Source: Lolium rigidum (Eukaryota > Streptophyta > Magnoliopsida > Poales > Poaceae). Taken from it: a stretch of DNA of 64,000 nt. The position numbers and the translations under genes were made by a program. Positions 1 through 12,695 of this stretch are shown here, piece by piece. The DNA is taken from positions 353,753,696-353,817,695 of the forward strand of contig NC_061513.1 of the NCBI RefSeq assembly GCF_022539505.1. Reading direction: 5' to 3'. Under the pieces are notes generated by a model. It saw only the letters and a program-made list of their open reading frames with translations, was not told where the DNA came from and did no database searches. How positions within the stretch are numbered: position 1 is the stretch's first letter; each line of letters starts with the position of its first letter.

Positions 1-814
1 AATGTAACCTTGAGTGCAGTTATACATTCTTCATTTTGTTTTATTTATTGTGGTATTGCCATATTAGCATGATTATTTATTCCAGTATTAATTATGTGCA
101 TCTTGATTCTCATGTGATTTGATTGACCAAACTTATGTTACTGGTAAGTATCATTAGCAAATGAATAAATGGTTCATGCTCTTGAAGTTTGTTAAAGGTC
201 AGTAAATAAAAGAATGCTGTTATATCCAATGACATGCTGAGATACCATGAAGTTTGCTAAAGGTCAGTAAATAAAAGAATGTTCTGGAATGCAACCATGG
301 ATGTTTTGGATCTTAAACTGGCCCAGGTTACATCCAATGACATGTACCATGTTGTTAGCCCAGGCCACAGGCTAGCAGAGATTGGTGATGGGGACCAATG
401 TTAGTAAGTTGTTTGGCTTTGGATGGGTAGTACGGAGCAGCGATCTGCGGGTTCTCGCTAATTCATGAGTTGCAAAGCTATAGGTCATTGTTCCAGGGTT
501 CTTGGAGTTTCTCCTTGAGAGGGGTCTGAAGAAGCACATAGAATGTGTGAGAGGCACTTGGCATTTAGTCTGTTTTTGTTAGACTTTGATGTAATCCATT
601 GTGTACTCGACATTGCGAGAACTTGTTTCGTCTATGGAGTAAAACTATGTACTCCGTACTTTGCTTCAAATGAATGTGATATATTATCAAAGTGAGCCAT
701 TGCACTTTGCTACCAAATGGGTCAATTGTGATGGACTAAGTGTTTTTTGTTGCCCGAAACAGGCTTATCAAAATTTATTTATGAAGACGTGCATTGCACG
801 TGCCACTTTACTAG
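1..814 (+). mobile_element. Helitron 3' portion (5' end outside window)
   Basis: The 3' terminus has a short hairpin (ACGTGC-ATT-GCACGT, 788-802), a short spacer and CTAG at 811-814, followed by host T. That is the Helitron 3' signature of a hairpin plus CTRR inserted between A and T. From 815 on, the sequence is the Angela-like leader, so the insertion lies inside that leader. The 5' TC end is not in the window. Inside are a direct repeat (gaagtttg-type unit at about 186 and 249) and an open stretch at about 479-590 preceded by TATAG that could be a captured last exon. I cannot name a source gene. No Rep/helicase is visible, so this is presumably non-autonomous. Confidence 0.55.
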
Positions 815-1270
815 TGAAATTTAAAGACAACCATAAGGCTCCTGCCAGTTGCCACAATACAATAATGATCATCTCATACATATTCATCATCACATCATGG
901 CCGTATCACATCACCAAACCCTGCAAAAACAAGTTAGACGTCTCTAATTTGGTTTGCATATTTTACGTGGTTTAGGGGTTTCGAGTAAGATCCAATCTAC
1001 CTACGAACATGAACCACAACGGTGATACTAGTGTTGTCAATAGAAAGAGTAAATTGGATCTTCACTATAGTGGGAGAGACAGACACCCGCAAAGCCACTT
1101 ATGCAATACAAGTTGCATGTCGAGCGTGGAGCAAATCTCATGAACGCGGTCATGTAAAGTTAGCCCGAGCCGCTTCATCCCACTATGCCACAAAGATGCA
1201 AAGTACACGAACTAAAGACAACAAAGCATCAACGCCCACAAAACAATTGTGTTCTACTCGTGCAACCAAT
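815..1270 (-). other. Angela-like untranslated leader, continuation
   Basis: This segment follows the 3' LTR of element 1 and continues the leader that starts beside the PBS at 7935. Both sides carry CCAAT (1266-1270 and 7917-7921), the 5-bp duplication made by element 1. Confidence 0.8.
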
Positions 1271-2856
1271 TGATGGCGTGTAAGACACACGTCCGTTGGG
1301 AACCCCAAGAGGAAGGTGTGATGCGTACAGCAGCAAGTTTTCCCTCAGAAAGAAACCAAGGTTTATCGAACCAGGAGGAGCCAAGAAGCACGTCGAAGGT
1401 TGATGGCGGCGGGATGTAGTGCGGCGCAACACCAGGGATTCCGGCGCCAACGTGGAACCTGCACAACACAACCAAAGTACTTTTCCCCAACGAAACAGTG
1501 AGGTTGTCAATCTCACCGGCATGCTGTAACAAAGGATTAGATGTATAGTGTGGATGATGATTGTTTGAAGAAAACAGTAGAACAAGTATTGCAGTAGATT
1601 GTATTCGATGTAAAAGAATGGACCGGGGTCCACAGTTCACTAGAGGTGTCTCTCCCATAAGATAAATAGCATTTTGGGTGAACAAATTACAGTCGGGCAA
1701 TTGACAAATAGAGAGGGCATGACCATGCACATACATGATATGATGAGTATTGTGAGATTTAATTGGGCATTACGACAAAGTACATAGACCGCTATCCAGC
1801 ATGCATCTATGCCTAAAAAGTACACCTTCAGGTTATCATCCGAACCCCTTCCGGTATTAAGTTGCAAACAACAGACAATTGCATTAAGTATGGTGCGTAA
1901 TGTAATCAATAACTACATCCTCGGACATAGCATCAATGTTTTATCCCTAGTGGCAATAGCACATCCACAACCTTAGAACTTTCTCGTCATCTGTCCCGCA
2001 TTTAATGGAGGCATGAACCCACTATCGAGCATAAATACTCCCTCTTGGAGTTAAGAGCAAAAACTTGGCCGGAGCCTCTACTAATAACGGAGAGCATGCA
2101 AGATCATAAACAACACATAGGTAATAGATTGATAATCAACATAACATAGTATTCTCTATCCATCGGATCCCGACAAACACAACATATAGCATTACAGATA
2201 GATGATCTTGATCATGTTAGGCAGCTCACAAGATCCGACAATGAAGCACATAAGGAGAAGACGACCATCTAGCTACTACTATGGACCCATAGTCCAGAGG
2301 TGAACTACTCACTCATCACTCCGGAGGCAACCATGGCGGTGAAGAGTCCTCCGGGAGATGATTCCCCTCTCCGGCAGGGTGCCGGAGGCGATCTCCTGAA
2401 TCCCCCGAGATGGGATTGGCGGCGGCGGCGTCTCCGGAAGGTTTTCCGTATCGTGGCTCTCGGTACTGGGGGTTTCGCGACGAAGACTATATGTAGGCGG
2501 AAGGGCAGGTCAAGAGGCGACGCGAGGGGCCCACACAACAGGGCCGTGCGGCCAGGAGGTGGGCCGCGCCGCCCTGGCGTGTCGCCGCCTCACTTCGTTT
2601 CCCTTTCGGTCTTCTGGAAGCTTCGTGGAAAAATAGGCCCCTGGGCGTTGATTTCGTCCAATTCCGAGAATATTTCCTTACTAGGATTTCTGAAACCAAA
2701 AACAGCAGAAAACAACAACTGGCTCTTCGGCATCTCGTTAATAGGTTAGTGCCGGAAAATGCATAAATACGACATAAAGTATGCATAAAACATGTAGATA
2801 TCATCAATAATGTGGCATGGAACATAAGAAATTATCGATACGTCGGAGACGTATCA
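1271..2856 (-). repeat. Element 1, 3' LTR
   Basis: Near-identical to 6332-7916. Differences concentrate at CAG/CTG versus CG-containing triplets. ORFs of 112-160 codons inside are not genes. Confidence 0.93.
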
Positions 2857-2872
2857 GCATCCCCAAGCTTAG
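2857..2872 (-). other. Element 1 polypurine tract region
   Basis: CTAAGCTTGGGGATGC on the minus strand directly abuts the 3' LTR. The same 16-mer recurs internally at 4748-4763 and 4806-4821. Confidence 0.65.
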
Positions 2873-5454
2873 TTCCTGCTCGTCCCGAGCAGGTGAACGA
2901 TAACAAAGATAATTTCTGGAGTGACATGCCATCATAACCTTGATCATTCTATTGCAAGCATATGTAATGAATGCAGCGATCAAAACAATGGTAATGACAT
3001 GAGTAAACAAATGAATCATAACGCAAAGACTTTTCATGAATAGTACTTTCAAGACAAGCATCAATAAGTCTTGCATAAGAGTTAACTCATAAAGCAATAA
3101 ATCAAAGTAAAGGTATTGAAGCAACACAAAGGAAGATTAAGTTTCAGCGGTTGCTTTCAACTTATAACATGTATATCTCATGGATATTGTCAATGTAAAG
3201 TAATATAACAAGTGCAATATGCAAGTATGCGAGGAATCAATGCACAGTTCACACAAGTGTTTGCTTCTTGAGGTGGAGAGAAATAGGTGAACCTGACTCA
3301 ACATAAAAGTAAAAGAAAGGCCCTTCGCAGAGGGAAGCATTGATTGCTATATTTGTGCTAGAGCTTTGGTTTTGAAAACAAGAAACAATTTTGTCAACGG
3401 TAGTAATAAAGCATATGTATCATGTAAATTATATCTTACAAGTTGCAAGCCTCATGCATAGTATACTAATAGTGCCCGCACCTTGTCCTAATTAGCTTGG
3501 ATTACCGGGATTATCGCAATACACATGTTTTAACCAAGTGTCACAAAGGGGTACCTCTATGCCGCTCTGTACAAAGGTCTAAGGAGAAAGTTCGCATTGG
3601 ATTTCTCGCTTTTGATTATTCTCAACTTAGACATCCATACCGGGACAACATAGACAACGAGATAATGGACTCCTCTTTAATGCATAAGCATGTAGCAACA
3701 GTTAATGTTCTCATATGAGATTGAGGATATATGTCCAAAACTGAAACTTCCACCATGATTCATGGCTTTAGTTAGCGGCCCAATGTTCTTCTCTAACATT
3801 ATGCATTCTCTAACCATTAAATGAGTGATAAATCTCCCTTACTTCAGACAAGACGAACATGCATAGAAACTCACATGATATTCAACAAAGAGTAGTTGAT
3901 GGCGTCCCCAGGAACATGGTTATCGCACAACAAGCAACTTAATAAGAGATAAAGTGCATAAGTACATATTCAATACCACAATAGTTTTTAAGCTATATGT
4001 CCCATGAGCTATATATTGCAAAGGTAAAGGATAGAAATTTTAAAGGTAGCACTAAAGCAATTTACTTTGGAATGGCGGAGAAATACCATGTAGTAGGTAG
4101 GTATGGTGGACACAAATGGCATAGTGGTTGGCTCAAGGATTTTGGATGCATGAGAAGTATTCCCTCTCGATACAAGGTTTAGGCTAGCAAGGTTATTTGA
4201 AACAAACACAAGGATGAACCGGTGCAGCAAAACTCACATAAAAGACATATTGTAAACATTATAAGACTCTACACCGTCTTCCTTGTTGTTCAAACTCAAT
4301 ACTAGAAATTATCTAGACTTTAGAGAGACCAAATATGCAAACCAAATTTTAGCAAGCTCTATGTATTTCTTCATTAATGGGTGCAAAGTATATGATGCAA
4401 GAGCTTAAACATGAGCACAACAATTGCCAAGTATCAAATTATTCAAGACATTTTAGAATTACTACATGTAGCATTTCCCGATTCCAACCATATAACAATT
4501 TAACGAAGAAGATTCAACCTTCGCCATGAATACTATGAGTAAAGCCTAAGGACATATTTGTCCATATGCAACAGCGGAGCGTGTCTCTCTCCCACACAAT
4601 GAATGCTAGGATCCATTTTATTCAAACAAAACAAAAAACAAAAACAACCCGACGCTCCAAGCAAAGCACATAAGATATGATGGAATAAAAATATAGTTTC
4701 AGGGGAGGAACCTGATAATGTTGTCGATGAAGAAGGGGATTTCTTGGGCATCCCCAAGCTTAGACGCTTGAGTCTTCTTAGAATATGCAGGGGTGAACCA
4801 CCGGGGCATCCCCAAGCTTAGAGCTTTCACTCTCCTTGATCATATTGTATCATCCTCCTCTCTTGATCCTTGAAAACTTCCTCCACACCAAACTCGAAAC
4901 AACTCATTAGAGGGTTAGTGCATAATAAAAATTCACATGTTCAGAGGTGACATAATCATTCTTAACACTTCTGGACATTACACAAAGCTACTGGACATTA
5001 ATGGAACAAACAAATTCATCCATCATAGCAAAAGAGGCAATGTGAAATAAAAGGCAGAATCTGTCAAAACAGAACAGTCCGTAAAGACGGATTTTATTGA
5101 GGCACCAGACTTGCTCAAATGAAAATTCTCAAATTGAATGAAAGTTGCGTACATATCCGGGGATCACTCACGTAAATTGGCATATTTTTCTGAGCTACCT
5201 ACAGAGAGGCAGGTCGAAATTCGTGACAGCAAAGAAATCTGTTTCTGCACAGTAATCCAAATCTAGTATGAACCTTACTATCAAAGACTTTACTTGGCAC
5301 AACAATGCACAAAACTAAGATAAGGAGAGGTTGCTACAGTAGTAAACAACTTCCAAGACTCAAATATAAAATAAAAGTACTGTAGTAAAAACATGGGTTG
5401 TCTCCCATAAGCGCTTTTCTTTAACGCTTTTCAGCTAGGCGCAGAAAGTGTGTA

Positions 5455-6094
5455 TCAAGTATTATCAAGAGATGATGCATAGACAGCGAGGTTTGGAGTT
5501 TTCTCAACTATGCATTGTATCTTATCTATGTAAGTTTCAGAGGCTCCCTTTTCATTAGTCTTAGGCTTGCTATTTTCATCAAACAAATTTTCGGGAACAA
5601 GCCAAGCATAATTATTTTCTAGTGCCTCGCACATTCCTAAGAGTTTGCACGGTATTGAGGTTTTAATATCCCCCTCATAATTAACTTGATTAGTATACTT
5701 TTGTCTATCTTTTTCCATTTTTTCAAGGGTACTGGCAAAATTGGTATAAGAGCCTAGCATATTATATTTAGTGAAGACTTTTCTGGCTTCTCTTGCTATT
5801 CCCCCAAATTCTTTAAGAAGGGTTTCTAATACAAAATCTTTCTTTTCTCCTTCTTCCATATCACTAAGTGTAAGAAACATATGTTGAATTACAGGATTGA
5901 GATTAACAAATCTAGCTTCTAACGCGTGTACTAAAGAAGCAACAGCAATTTCATAAGTAGGAGCAAGTTCTACCAAGTGTCTATCTTCAAAATCTTCAGC
6001 CGTACTAATGAAAAAAAAATTCTATGTTATCTTTCCCGAGGATAGACCCTCGGCCTACCGGTACATCTTTAAGAATAAACCTAGGAGGAAACAT
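5455..6094 (-). pseudogene. Gag-like ORF of element 1, one homopolymer frame break
   Basis: The likely start is the ATG at 6094 (begins MFPPRFILKD). The frame breaks in a run of nine A (plus strand, 6011-6019) and then continues through LVELAPTYE to a stop at 5455, about 213 codons in all. The body has the look of the short gag-like ORF of Sabrina-type non-autonomous elements (for example KDFVLETLLKEFGGIAREA and FTKYNMLGSY). No zinc knuckle or catalytic motif is visible, and its role in particle formation is only inferred. One base of homopolymer length would restore the frame, so it may be a sequence error rather than decay. Confidence 0.6.
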
Positions 6095-6302
6095 GTTGAA
6101 ATAAGTAAAGCAAATGCAAGTAACTAATTTTTTTGTGTGTTTTTGATATAGAGTGCAAGACAGTAAATAAAGTAAAGCTAGCAACTAATTTTTTTGTGTT
6201 TTGATATAATGCAGCAAACAAAGTAGTAAATAAAATAAAGCAAGACAAAAACAAAGTAAAGAGATTGGATTGTGGAGACTCCCCTTGCAGCGTGTCTTGA
6301 TC

Positions 6303-6320
6303 TCCCCGGCAACGGCGCCA
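6303..6320 (-). other. Element 1 primer binding site
   Basis: Minus strand reads TGGCGCCGTTGCCGGGGA, 11 bp inside the 5' LTR. It matches what I recall of the 3' end of plant tRNA-Asp. Confidence 0.8.
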
Positions 6321-6331
6321 GAAAAAGTGCT

Positions 6332-7916
6332 TGATGGCGTGTAAGACACACGTCCGTTGGGAACCCCAAGAGGAAGGTGTGATGCGTACAGCAGCAAGTT
6401 TTCCCTCAGAAAGAAACCAAGGTTTATCGAACCAGGAGGAGCCAAGAAGCACGTCGAAGGTTGATGGCGGCGGGATGTAGTGCGGCGCAACACCAGGGAT
6501 TCCGGCGCCAACGTGGAACCTGCACAACACAACCAAAGTACTTTGCCCCAACGAAACAGTGAGGTTGTCAATCTCACCGGCTTGCTGTAACAAAGGATTA
6601 GATGTATAGTGTGGATGATGATTGTTTGCAGAAAACAGTAGAATAAGTATTGCAGTAGATTGTATTCGATGTAAAAGAATGGACCGGGGTCCACAGTTCA
6701 CTAGAGGTGTCTCTCCCATAAGATAAATAGCATGTTGGGTGAACAAATTACAGTCGGGCAATTGACAAATAGAGAGGGCGTGACCATGCACATACATGAT
6801 ATGATGAGTATTGTGAGATTTAATTGGGCATTACGATAAAGTACATAGACCGCTATCCAGCATGCATCTATGCCTAAAAAGTCCACCTTCGAGTTATCAT
6901 CCGAACCCCTTCCGGTATTAAGTTGCAAACAACGAGACAATTGCATTAAGTATGGTGCGTAATGTAATCAATAACTACATCCTCGGACATAGCATCAATG
7001 TTTTATCCCTAGTGGCAACAGACACATCCACAACCTTAGAACTTTCCGTCACTGTCCCAGATTTAATGGAGGCATGAACCCACTATCGAGCATAAATACT
7101 CCCTCTTGGAGTTAAGAGCAAAAACTTGGCCAGAGCTCTACTAATAACAGAGAGCATGCAAGATCATAAACAACACATAGGTAATAGATTGATAATCAAC
7201 ATAACATAGTATTCTCTATCCATCGGATCCCGACAAACACAACATATAGCATTACAGATAGATGATCTTGATCATGTTAGGCAGCTCACAAGATCCGACA
7301 ATGAAGCACATAAGGAGAAGACGACCATCTAGCTACTGCTATGGACCCATAGTCCAGGGGTGAACTACTCACTCATCACTCCGGAGGCAACCATGGCGGT
7401 GAAGAGTCCTCCGGGAGATGATTCCCCTCTCCGGCAGGGTGCCGGAGGCGATCTCCTGAATCCCCCGAGATGGGATTGGCGGCGGCGGCGTCTCTGGAAG
7501 GTTTTCCGTATCGTGGCTCTCGGTACTGGGGGTTTCGCGACAAAGACTATATGTAGGCGGAAGGGCAGGTCAAGAGGCGACGCGAGGGGCCCACACAACA
7601 GGGCCGCGCGGCCAGGAGGTGGGCCGCGCCGCCCTGGCGTGTCGCCGCCTCACTTCGTTTCCCTTTCGGTCTTCTGGAAGCTTCGTGGAAAAATAGGCCC
7701 CTGGGCGTTGATTTCGTCCAATTCCGAGAATATTTTCTTACTAGGATTTCTGAAACCAAAAACAGCGTAAAACAAGAATCGGCTCTTCGGCATCTCGTTA
7801 ATAGGTCAGTGCCGGAAAATGCATAAATACGACATAAAGTATGCATAAAACATGTAGATATCATCAATAATGTGGCATGGAACATAAGAAATTATCGATA
7901 CGTCGGAGACGTATCA
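6332..7916 (-). repeat. Element 1, 5' LTR
   Basis: Partner of 1271-2856. The 238-codon open frame at 6081-6797 straddles this LTR and the PBS and has no known domain, so it is treated as non-coding. Confidence 0.93.
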
Positions 7917-7935
7917 CCAATCTATGCATAGACAC

Positions 7936-7948
7936 GGCTCTGATACCA
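7936..7948 (-). other. Primer binding site (initiator tRNA-Met type) of the Angela-like element
   Basis: Minus strand reads TGGTATCAGAGCC, the usual copia PBS, one base from the LTR end. Element 1 is inserted 15 bp further downstream. Confidence 0.85.
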
Positions 7949-7949
7949 C

Positions 7950-8586
7950 TGATGGGATTCGTAGCATAGAAAACAAAAAATTTGCTACCACAAGAACGAA
8001 AACCAAGCCAAGATGCAATCTAGTAGACGGTAGCAACGAGGGGATCACGAGACTAACCCTTGAAGATTTCCAAAGCCTACGAGATTAGATCTCATTGTTG
8101 CAGAAGATGAGCACTTGCCGCTTTCAAAAGCGTGTAGAAGATCTTGATGGTGCCACAATCGGGCAGCACCTCCGTACTCGGTCACACGTTCGGTGTTGAT
8201 GAAGACGACGTCCTTCTCCCCGTTCCAGCGGGAAGCGGAAGTAGTAGATATTCCTCGGAATCACGACAGCACGACGGCGTGGTGGCGGTGGTGGTGGAGA
8301 TCTCCGGCAGGGCTTCGCCTATGCGATGCGGGAGAGGTGGAGGAGGAGAGGCTAGGGTTTGGGGAGAGGTGGGGCGCCGGCCACAAAAGGGGGTGCGGCC
8401 AAGGAGGCTCTTGTGTGGCCGGCCCCCTCCCCTTGTCCCTCTTTTTATAGGTGGAACCCCCAAGAGTTGTAGTCCAAGTCTTCGAATAAGACCCCAACAC
8501 AAAAACTTTCCTAAGGTGGGAAACCTACCCAAGGTGGGACTCCTACTCAAGGTGGGACTCCCACCCCTTCCTTGGGGGGGGGGGGG
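7950..8586 (-). repeat. Angela-like 5' LTR, inner part
   Basis: This is the R/U5 side of the same LTR, ending CCATCA on the minus strand one base before the PBS. The G-run at 8574-8586 is the insertion point of element 2. Confidence 0.8.
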
Positions 8587-10097
8587 TGATGTCTACTTTC
8601 CCCCTCCTTTCCTGTAGACAGTGTTGGGCCTCCAAGAGCAGAGGTTTGTAGAACAGCAGCAAGTTTTCCCTTAAGTGGATCACCCAAGGTTTATCGAACT
8701 CAGGGAGGAAGAGGTCAAAGATATCCCTCTCATGCAACCCTGCAACCACAAAGCAAGAAGTCTCTTGTGTCCCCAACACACCTAATAGGTGCACTAGTTC
8801 GGAGAAGAGATAGTGAAATACAGGTGGTATGAATATATATGAGCAGTAGCAACGGTGCCAGACAATAGCTTGCTGGCGTGTAGTTGATGGTGGTGGTATT
8901 GCGACGAGTAGTAACGCGAGTAAAACGAGTAAACAAGCAGCGATAGCGATATTTAGGAACAAGGCCTAGGGATTACACTTTCACTAGTGGACACTCTCAA
9001 CATTGATCACATAACAGAATAGATAAATGCATACTCTACACTTTTGTTGGATGATGAACACATTGCGTAGGATTACACGAACCCTCAATGCCGGAGTTAA
9101 CAAGCTCCACAATAATGCTCATGTTTAAGTAACCTTATAGTGTAAGATAGATCAAAGGACTAAACCAAGTACTAGCATAGCATGCACACTGTCACCTTCA
9201 TGCATATGTAGGAGGAATAGATCACATCAATATTATCATAGCAATAGTTAACTTCGCAATCTACAAGAGATCATGATCATAGCATAAACCAAGTACTAAC
9301 ACGGTGCACACACCGTCACCTTTACACACGTGCAGGAGGAATAAAACTACTTTAATAACTTTGCTAGAGTAGCACATAGATAGTAGTGATACAAAACTCA
9401 TATGAATCTCAATCATGTAAAGCAGCTCATGAGATCATTGTATTGAAGTACATAGTAGAGAGATTAACCACATAGCTACCGGTACAGCCCCGAGCCTCAA
9501 TGGAGAACTACTCCCTCCTCATGGGAGCAGCAGCGGTGATGAAGATGGCGGTGGAGATGGCAGCGGTGTCGATGGAGAAGCCTTCCGGGGGCACTTCCCC
9601 GCTCCGGCAGCGTGCCGGAACAGAGACTCCTGTCCCCCAGATCTTGGCGTCGCGATGGCGGCGGCTCTGGAAGGTTTCTGTGGTTTTCGCCGTACGCCTC
9701 AGGGTTTTCGATCCAGGGGCTTTAAATAGGCGAAGAGGCGGCGCAGGAGGGTCGAAGGGGCGACGACACCATAGGGCGGCGCGGCCAGGGCCTGGGCCGC
9801 GCCGGCCTATGGTCTGGGGGCCCAGTGCCCCCCCTCTGGTCCTTCCCGGGTGTTCTGGATGCTTCCGGTGAAAATAGGAACTTTGGCGTTGATTTCGTCC
9901 GATTCCGAGAATATTTCGTTACTAGGATTTCTGAAACCAAAAACAGCAGAAAACGAGAACCGGCACTTCGGCATCTTGTTAATAGGTTAGTTCCGGAAAA
10001 TGCACGAATATGACATAAAGTGTGCATAAAACATGTAGATAACATCAATAATGTGGCATGGAACATAAGAAATTATCGATACGTCGGAGACGTATCG
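8587..10097 (-). repeat. Element 2, 3' LTR
   Basis: Partner of 13584-15092. Its inner terminal base is changed (CGTATCG instead of CGTATCA). It shows many CAG/CTG versus CG-type differences from the other copy. Confidence 0.92.
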
Positions 10098-10113
10098 GCA
10101 TCCCCAAGCTTAG
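10098..10113 (-). other. Element 2 polypurine tract region
   Basis: The same PPT-like 16-mer as element 1 abuts the 3' LTR. Internal copies are at 11990-12005 and 12048-12063. Confidence 0.6.
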
Positions 10114-12695
10114 TTCTGCTCGTCCCGAGCGGGTAAAACGATAACAAAGATAATTTCGAAGTGACATGCCATCATAAACTTGATCATACTATTTGTAAAG
10201 CATATGTAGTGAATGCAGCGATCAAAACAATGGTAATGACATGAGTAAACAACTCGAATCATAAAGCAAAGACTTTTCATGAATAGCACTTCAAGACAAG
10301 CATCAATAAGTCTTGCATAAGAGTTAACTCATAAAGCAATAATTCAAAGTAAAGGTATTGAAGCAACACAAAAGAAGATTAAGTTTCAGCGGTTGCTTTC
10401 AACTTATAACATGTATATCTCATGGATATTGTCAACATAGAGTAATATAATAAGTGCAATATGCAAGTATGTAGGAATCAATGCACAGTTCACACAAGTG
10501 TTTGCTTCTTGAGGTGGAGAGAAATAGGTGAACTGACTCAACAATGAAGTAAAAGAATGGTCCTCCATAGAGGAAAAGCATCGATTGCTATATTTGTGCT
10601 AGAGCTTTGATTTTGAAAACATGAAACAATTTTGTCAACGGTAGTAATAAAGCATATGCATCATGTAAATTATATCTTATAAGTTGCGGGCCTCATGCAT
10701 AGTGTACTAATAGTGCCCGCACCTTGTCCTAATTAGCTTGGACTACCTGGATTATCACCGCAATACATATGCTTTCACCAAGTATCACAAAGGGGTACCT
10801 CTATGCCGCTCGTACAAAGGTCTAAGGAGAAAGCTCGCATTTGGATTTCTCGCTTTTGATTATTCTCAACTTAGACATCCATACCGGGACAACATAGACA
10901 ACGAGATAATGGACTCCTCTTTTAATGCTTAAGCATTCAACAACAATTAATTCTTTTCTCATTAGAGATTTGAGGATGTTTGTCCAAAACTGAAACTTCC
11001 ACCATGGATCATGGCTTTAGTTAGCGGCCCAATGTTCTTCTCTAACAATATGCATGCTCAAACCATTCAACTCGAGTGTAGATCGCCCTTACTTCGGACA
11101 AGACGAACATGCATAGCAACTCACATGAATTTCAACAATGAAAAGTTGATGGCGTCCCCAGTAAACATGGTTATCGCACAACAAGCAACTTAATAAGAGA
11201 TAAAGTGCATAATTACATATTCAATACCACAATAGTTTTTAAGCTATTTGTCCCATGAGCTATATATTGCAAAGGTGAATGATGGAATTTTAAAGGTAGC
11301 ACTCAAGCAATTTACTTTGGAATGGCGGAGAAATACCATGTAGTGGGTAGGTATGGTGGACACAAATGGCATAGTGTTGTTTGGCTCAAGGATTTGGATG
11401 CATGAGAAGTATTCCCTCTCGATACAAGGTTTAGGCTAGCAAGGTTGTTTGAAACAAACACAAGGATGAACCGGTGCAGCAAAACTCACATAAAAGACAT
11501 ATTGAAAACATTATAAGACTCTACACCGTCTTCCTTGTTGTTCAAACTCAATACTAGAAATTATCTAGACCTTAGAGAAACCAAATATGCAAACCAAATT
11601 TTAGCATGCTCTATGTATTTCTTCATTAATGGGTGCAAAGCATATGATGCAAGAGCTTAATCATGAGCACAACAATTGCCAAGTATCACATTACCCAAGA
11701 CATTATAGCAATTACTACATGTATCATTTTCCAATTCCAACCATATAACAATTTAACGAAGTTGAAACTTCGCCATGAATATTATGAGCTAAGAACACAT
11801 GTGTTCATACGAACCAGCGGAGCGTGTCTCTCTCCCACACAAGCATGATGTAATCCAATTTATTCAAACACAAACAAAAACAAAAGCACACGGACGCTCC
11901 AAGTAAAGTACATAAGATGTGATGGAATAAAAATATAGTTTCAGGGGAGGAACCCGATAATGTTGTCGATGAAGAAGGGGATGCCTTGGGCATCCCCAAG
12001 CTTAGACGCTTGAGTCTTCTTGATATATGCAGGGGTGAACCACCGGGGCATCCCCAAGCTTAGAGCTTTCACTCTCCTTGATCATGTTGCATCATACTCC
12101 TCTCTTGATCCTTGAAAACTTCCTCCACACCAAACTCGAAACAACTCATTAGAGGGTTAGTGCACAATAAAAATTAACATATTCAGAGGTGACACAATCA
12201 TTCTTAACACTTCTGGACATTGCATAATGCTACTGGACATTAGTGGATCAAAGAAATTCATCCAACATAGCAAAAGAGGCAATGCGAAATAAAAGGCAGA
12301 ATCTGTCAAAACAGAACAGTTCGTATTGACGAATTTTAAAATGGCACCAGACTTGCTCAAATGAAAATGCTCAAATTGAATGAAAGTTGCGTACATATCT
12401 GAGGATCACTCACGTAAATTGGCATAATTTTCTGAGTTACCTACAGAGAATTTTGCCCAGATTCGTGACAGCAAAGAAAACAGTTTCTGCGCAGTAATCC
12501 AAATCTAGTATTGACTTTACTATCAAAGACTTTACTTGGCACAACAAAACACAAAACTAAGATAAGGAGAGGTTGCTACAGTAGTAAAAAACTTCCAAGA
12601 CACAAATATAAAACAAAGCACTGTAGCAAAAATAACACATGGGTTATCTCCCAAGAAGTTCTTTCTTTATAGCCATTAAGATGGGCTCAGCAGTT

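Larger units (their letters stand above)
1271..7916 (-). mobile_element. Element 1: non-autonomous Athila-like LTR retrotransposon
   Basis: Two LTRs of 1586 and 1585 bp flank a 3475-bp internal region, with perfect CCAAT target duplications at 1266-1270 and 7917-7921. LTRs are TG...CA and begin with the TGATACGTC / GACGTATCA terminal palindrome of Triticeae Sabrina/WHAM/Fatima-type elements; the exact family is uncertain. The PBS resembles the 3' end of tRNA-Asp and a purine-rich tract abuts the 3' LTR. Only a short gag-like ORF is present, with no protease, RT or integrase, so mobilisation must have been in trans. It is inserted in the Angela-like leader and is therefore younger than that element. 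Confidence 0.92.

Noticed and set aside
6081..6797. 238-codon minus-strand frame as a gene
   Set aside because: It runs through the 5' LTR and PBS of element 1, a shorter version occurs in the other LTR, and it has no domain.
7936..7948. tRNA gene fragment
   Set aside because: The match is to the tRNA 3' end only and abuts an LTR, so it is a primer binding site. The same applies to 6303-6320, 13556-13573, 36279-36289 and 57201-57212.
8144..8617. 157-codon plus-strand frame
   Set aside because: It lies within the antisense strand of the Angela-like LTR.
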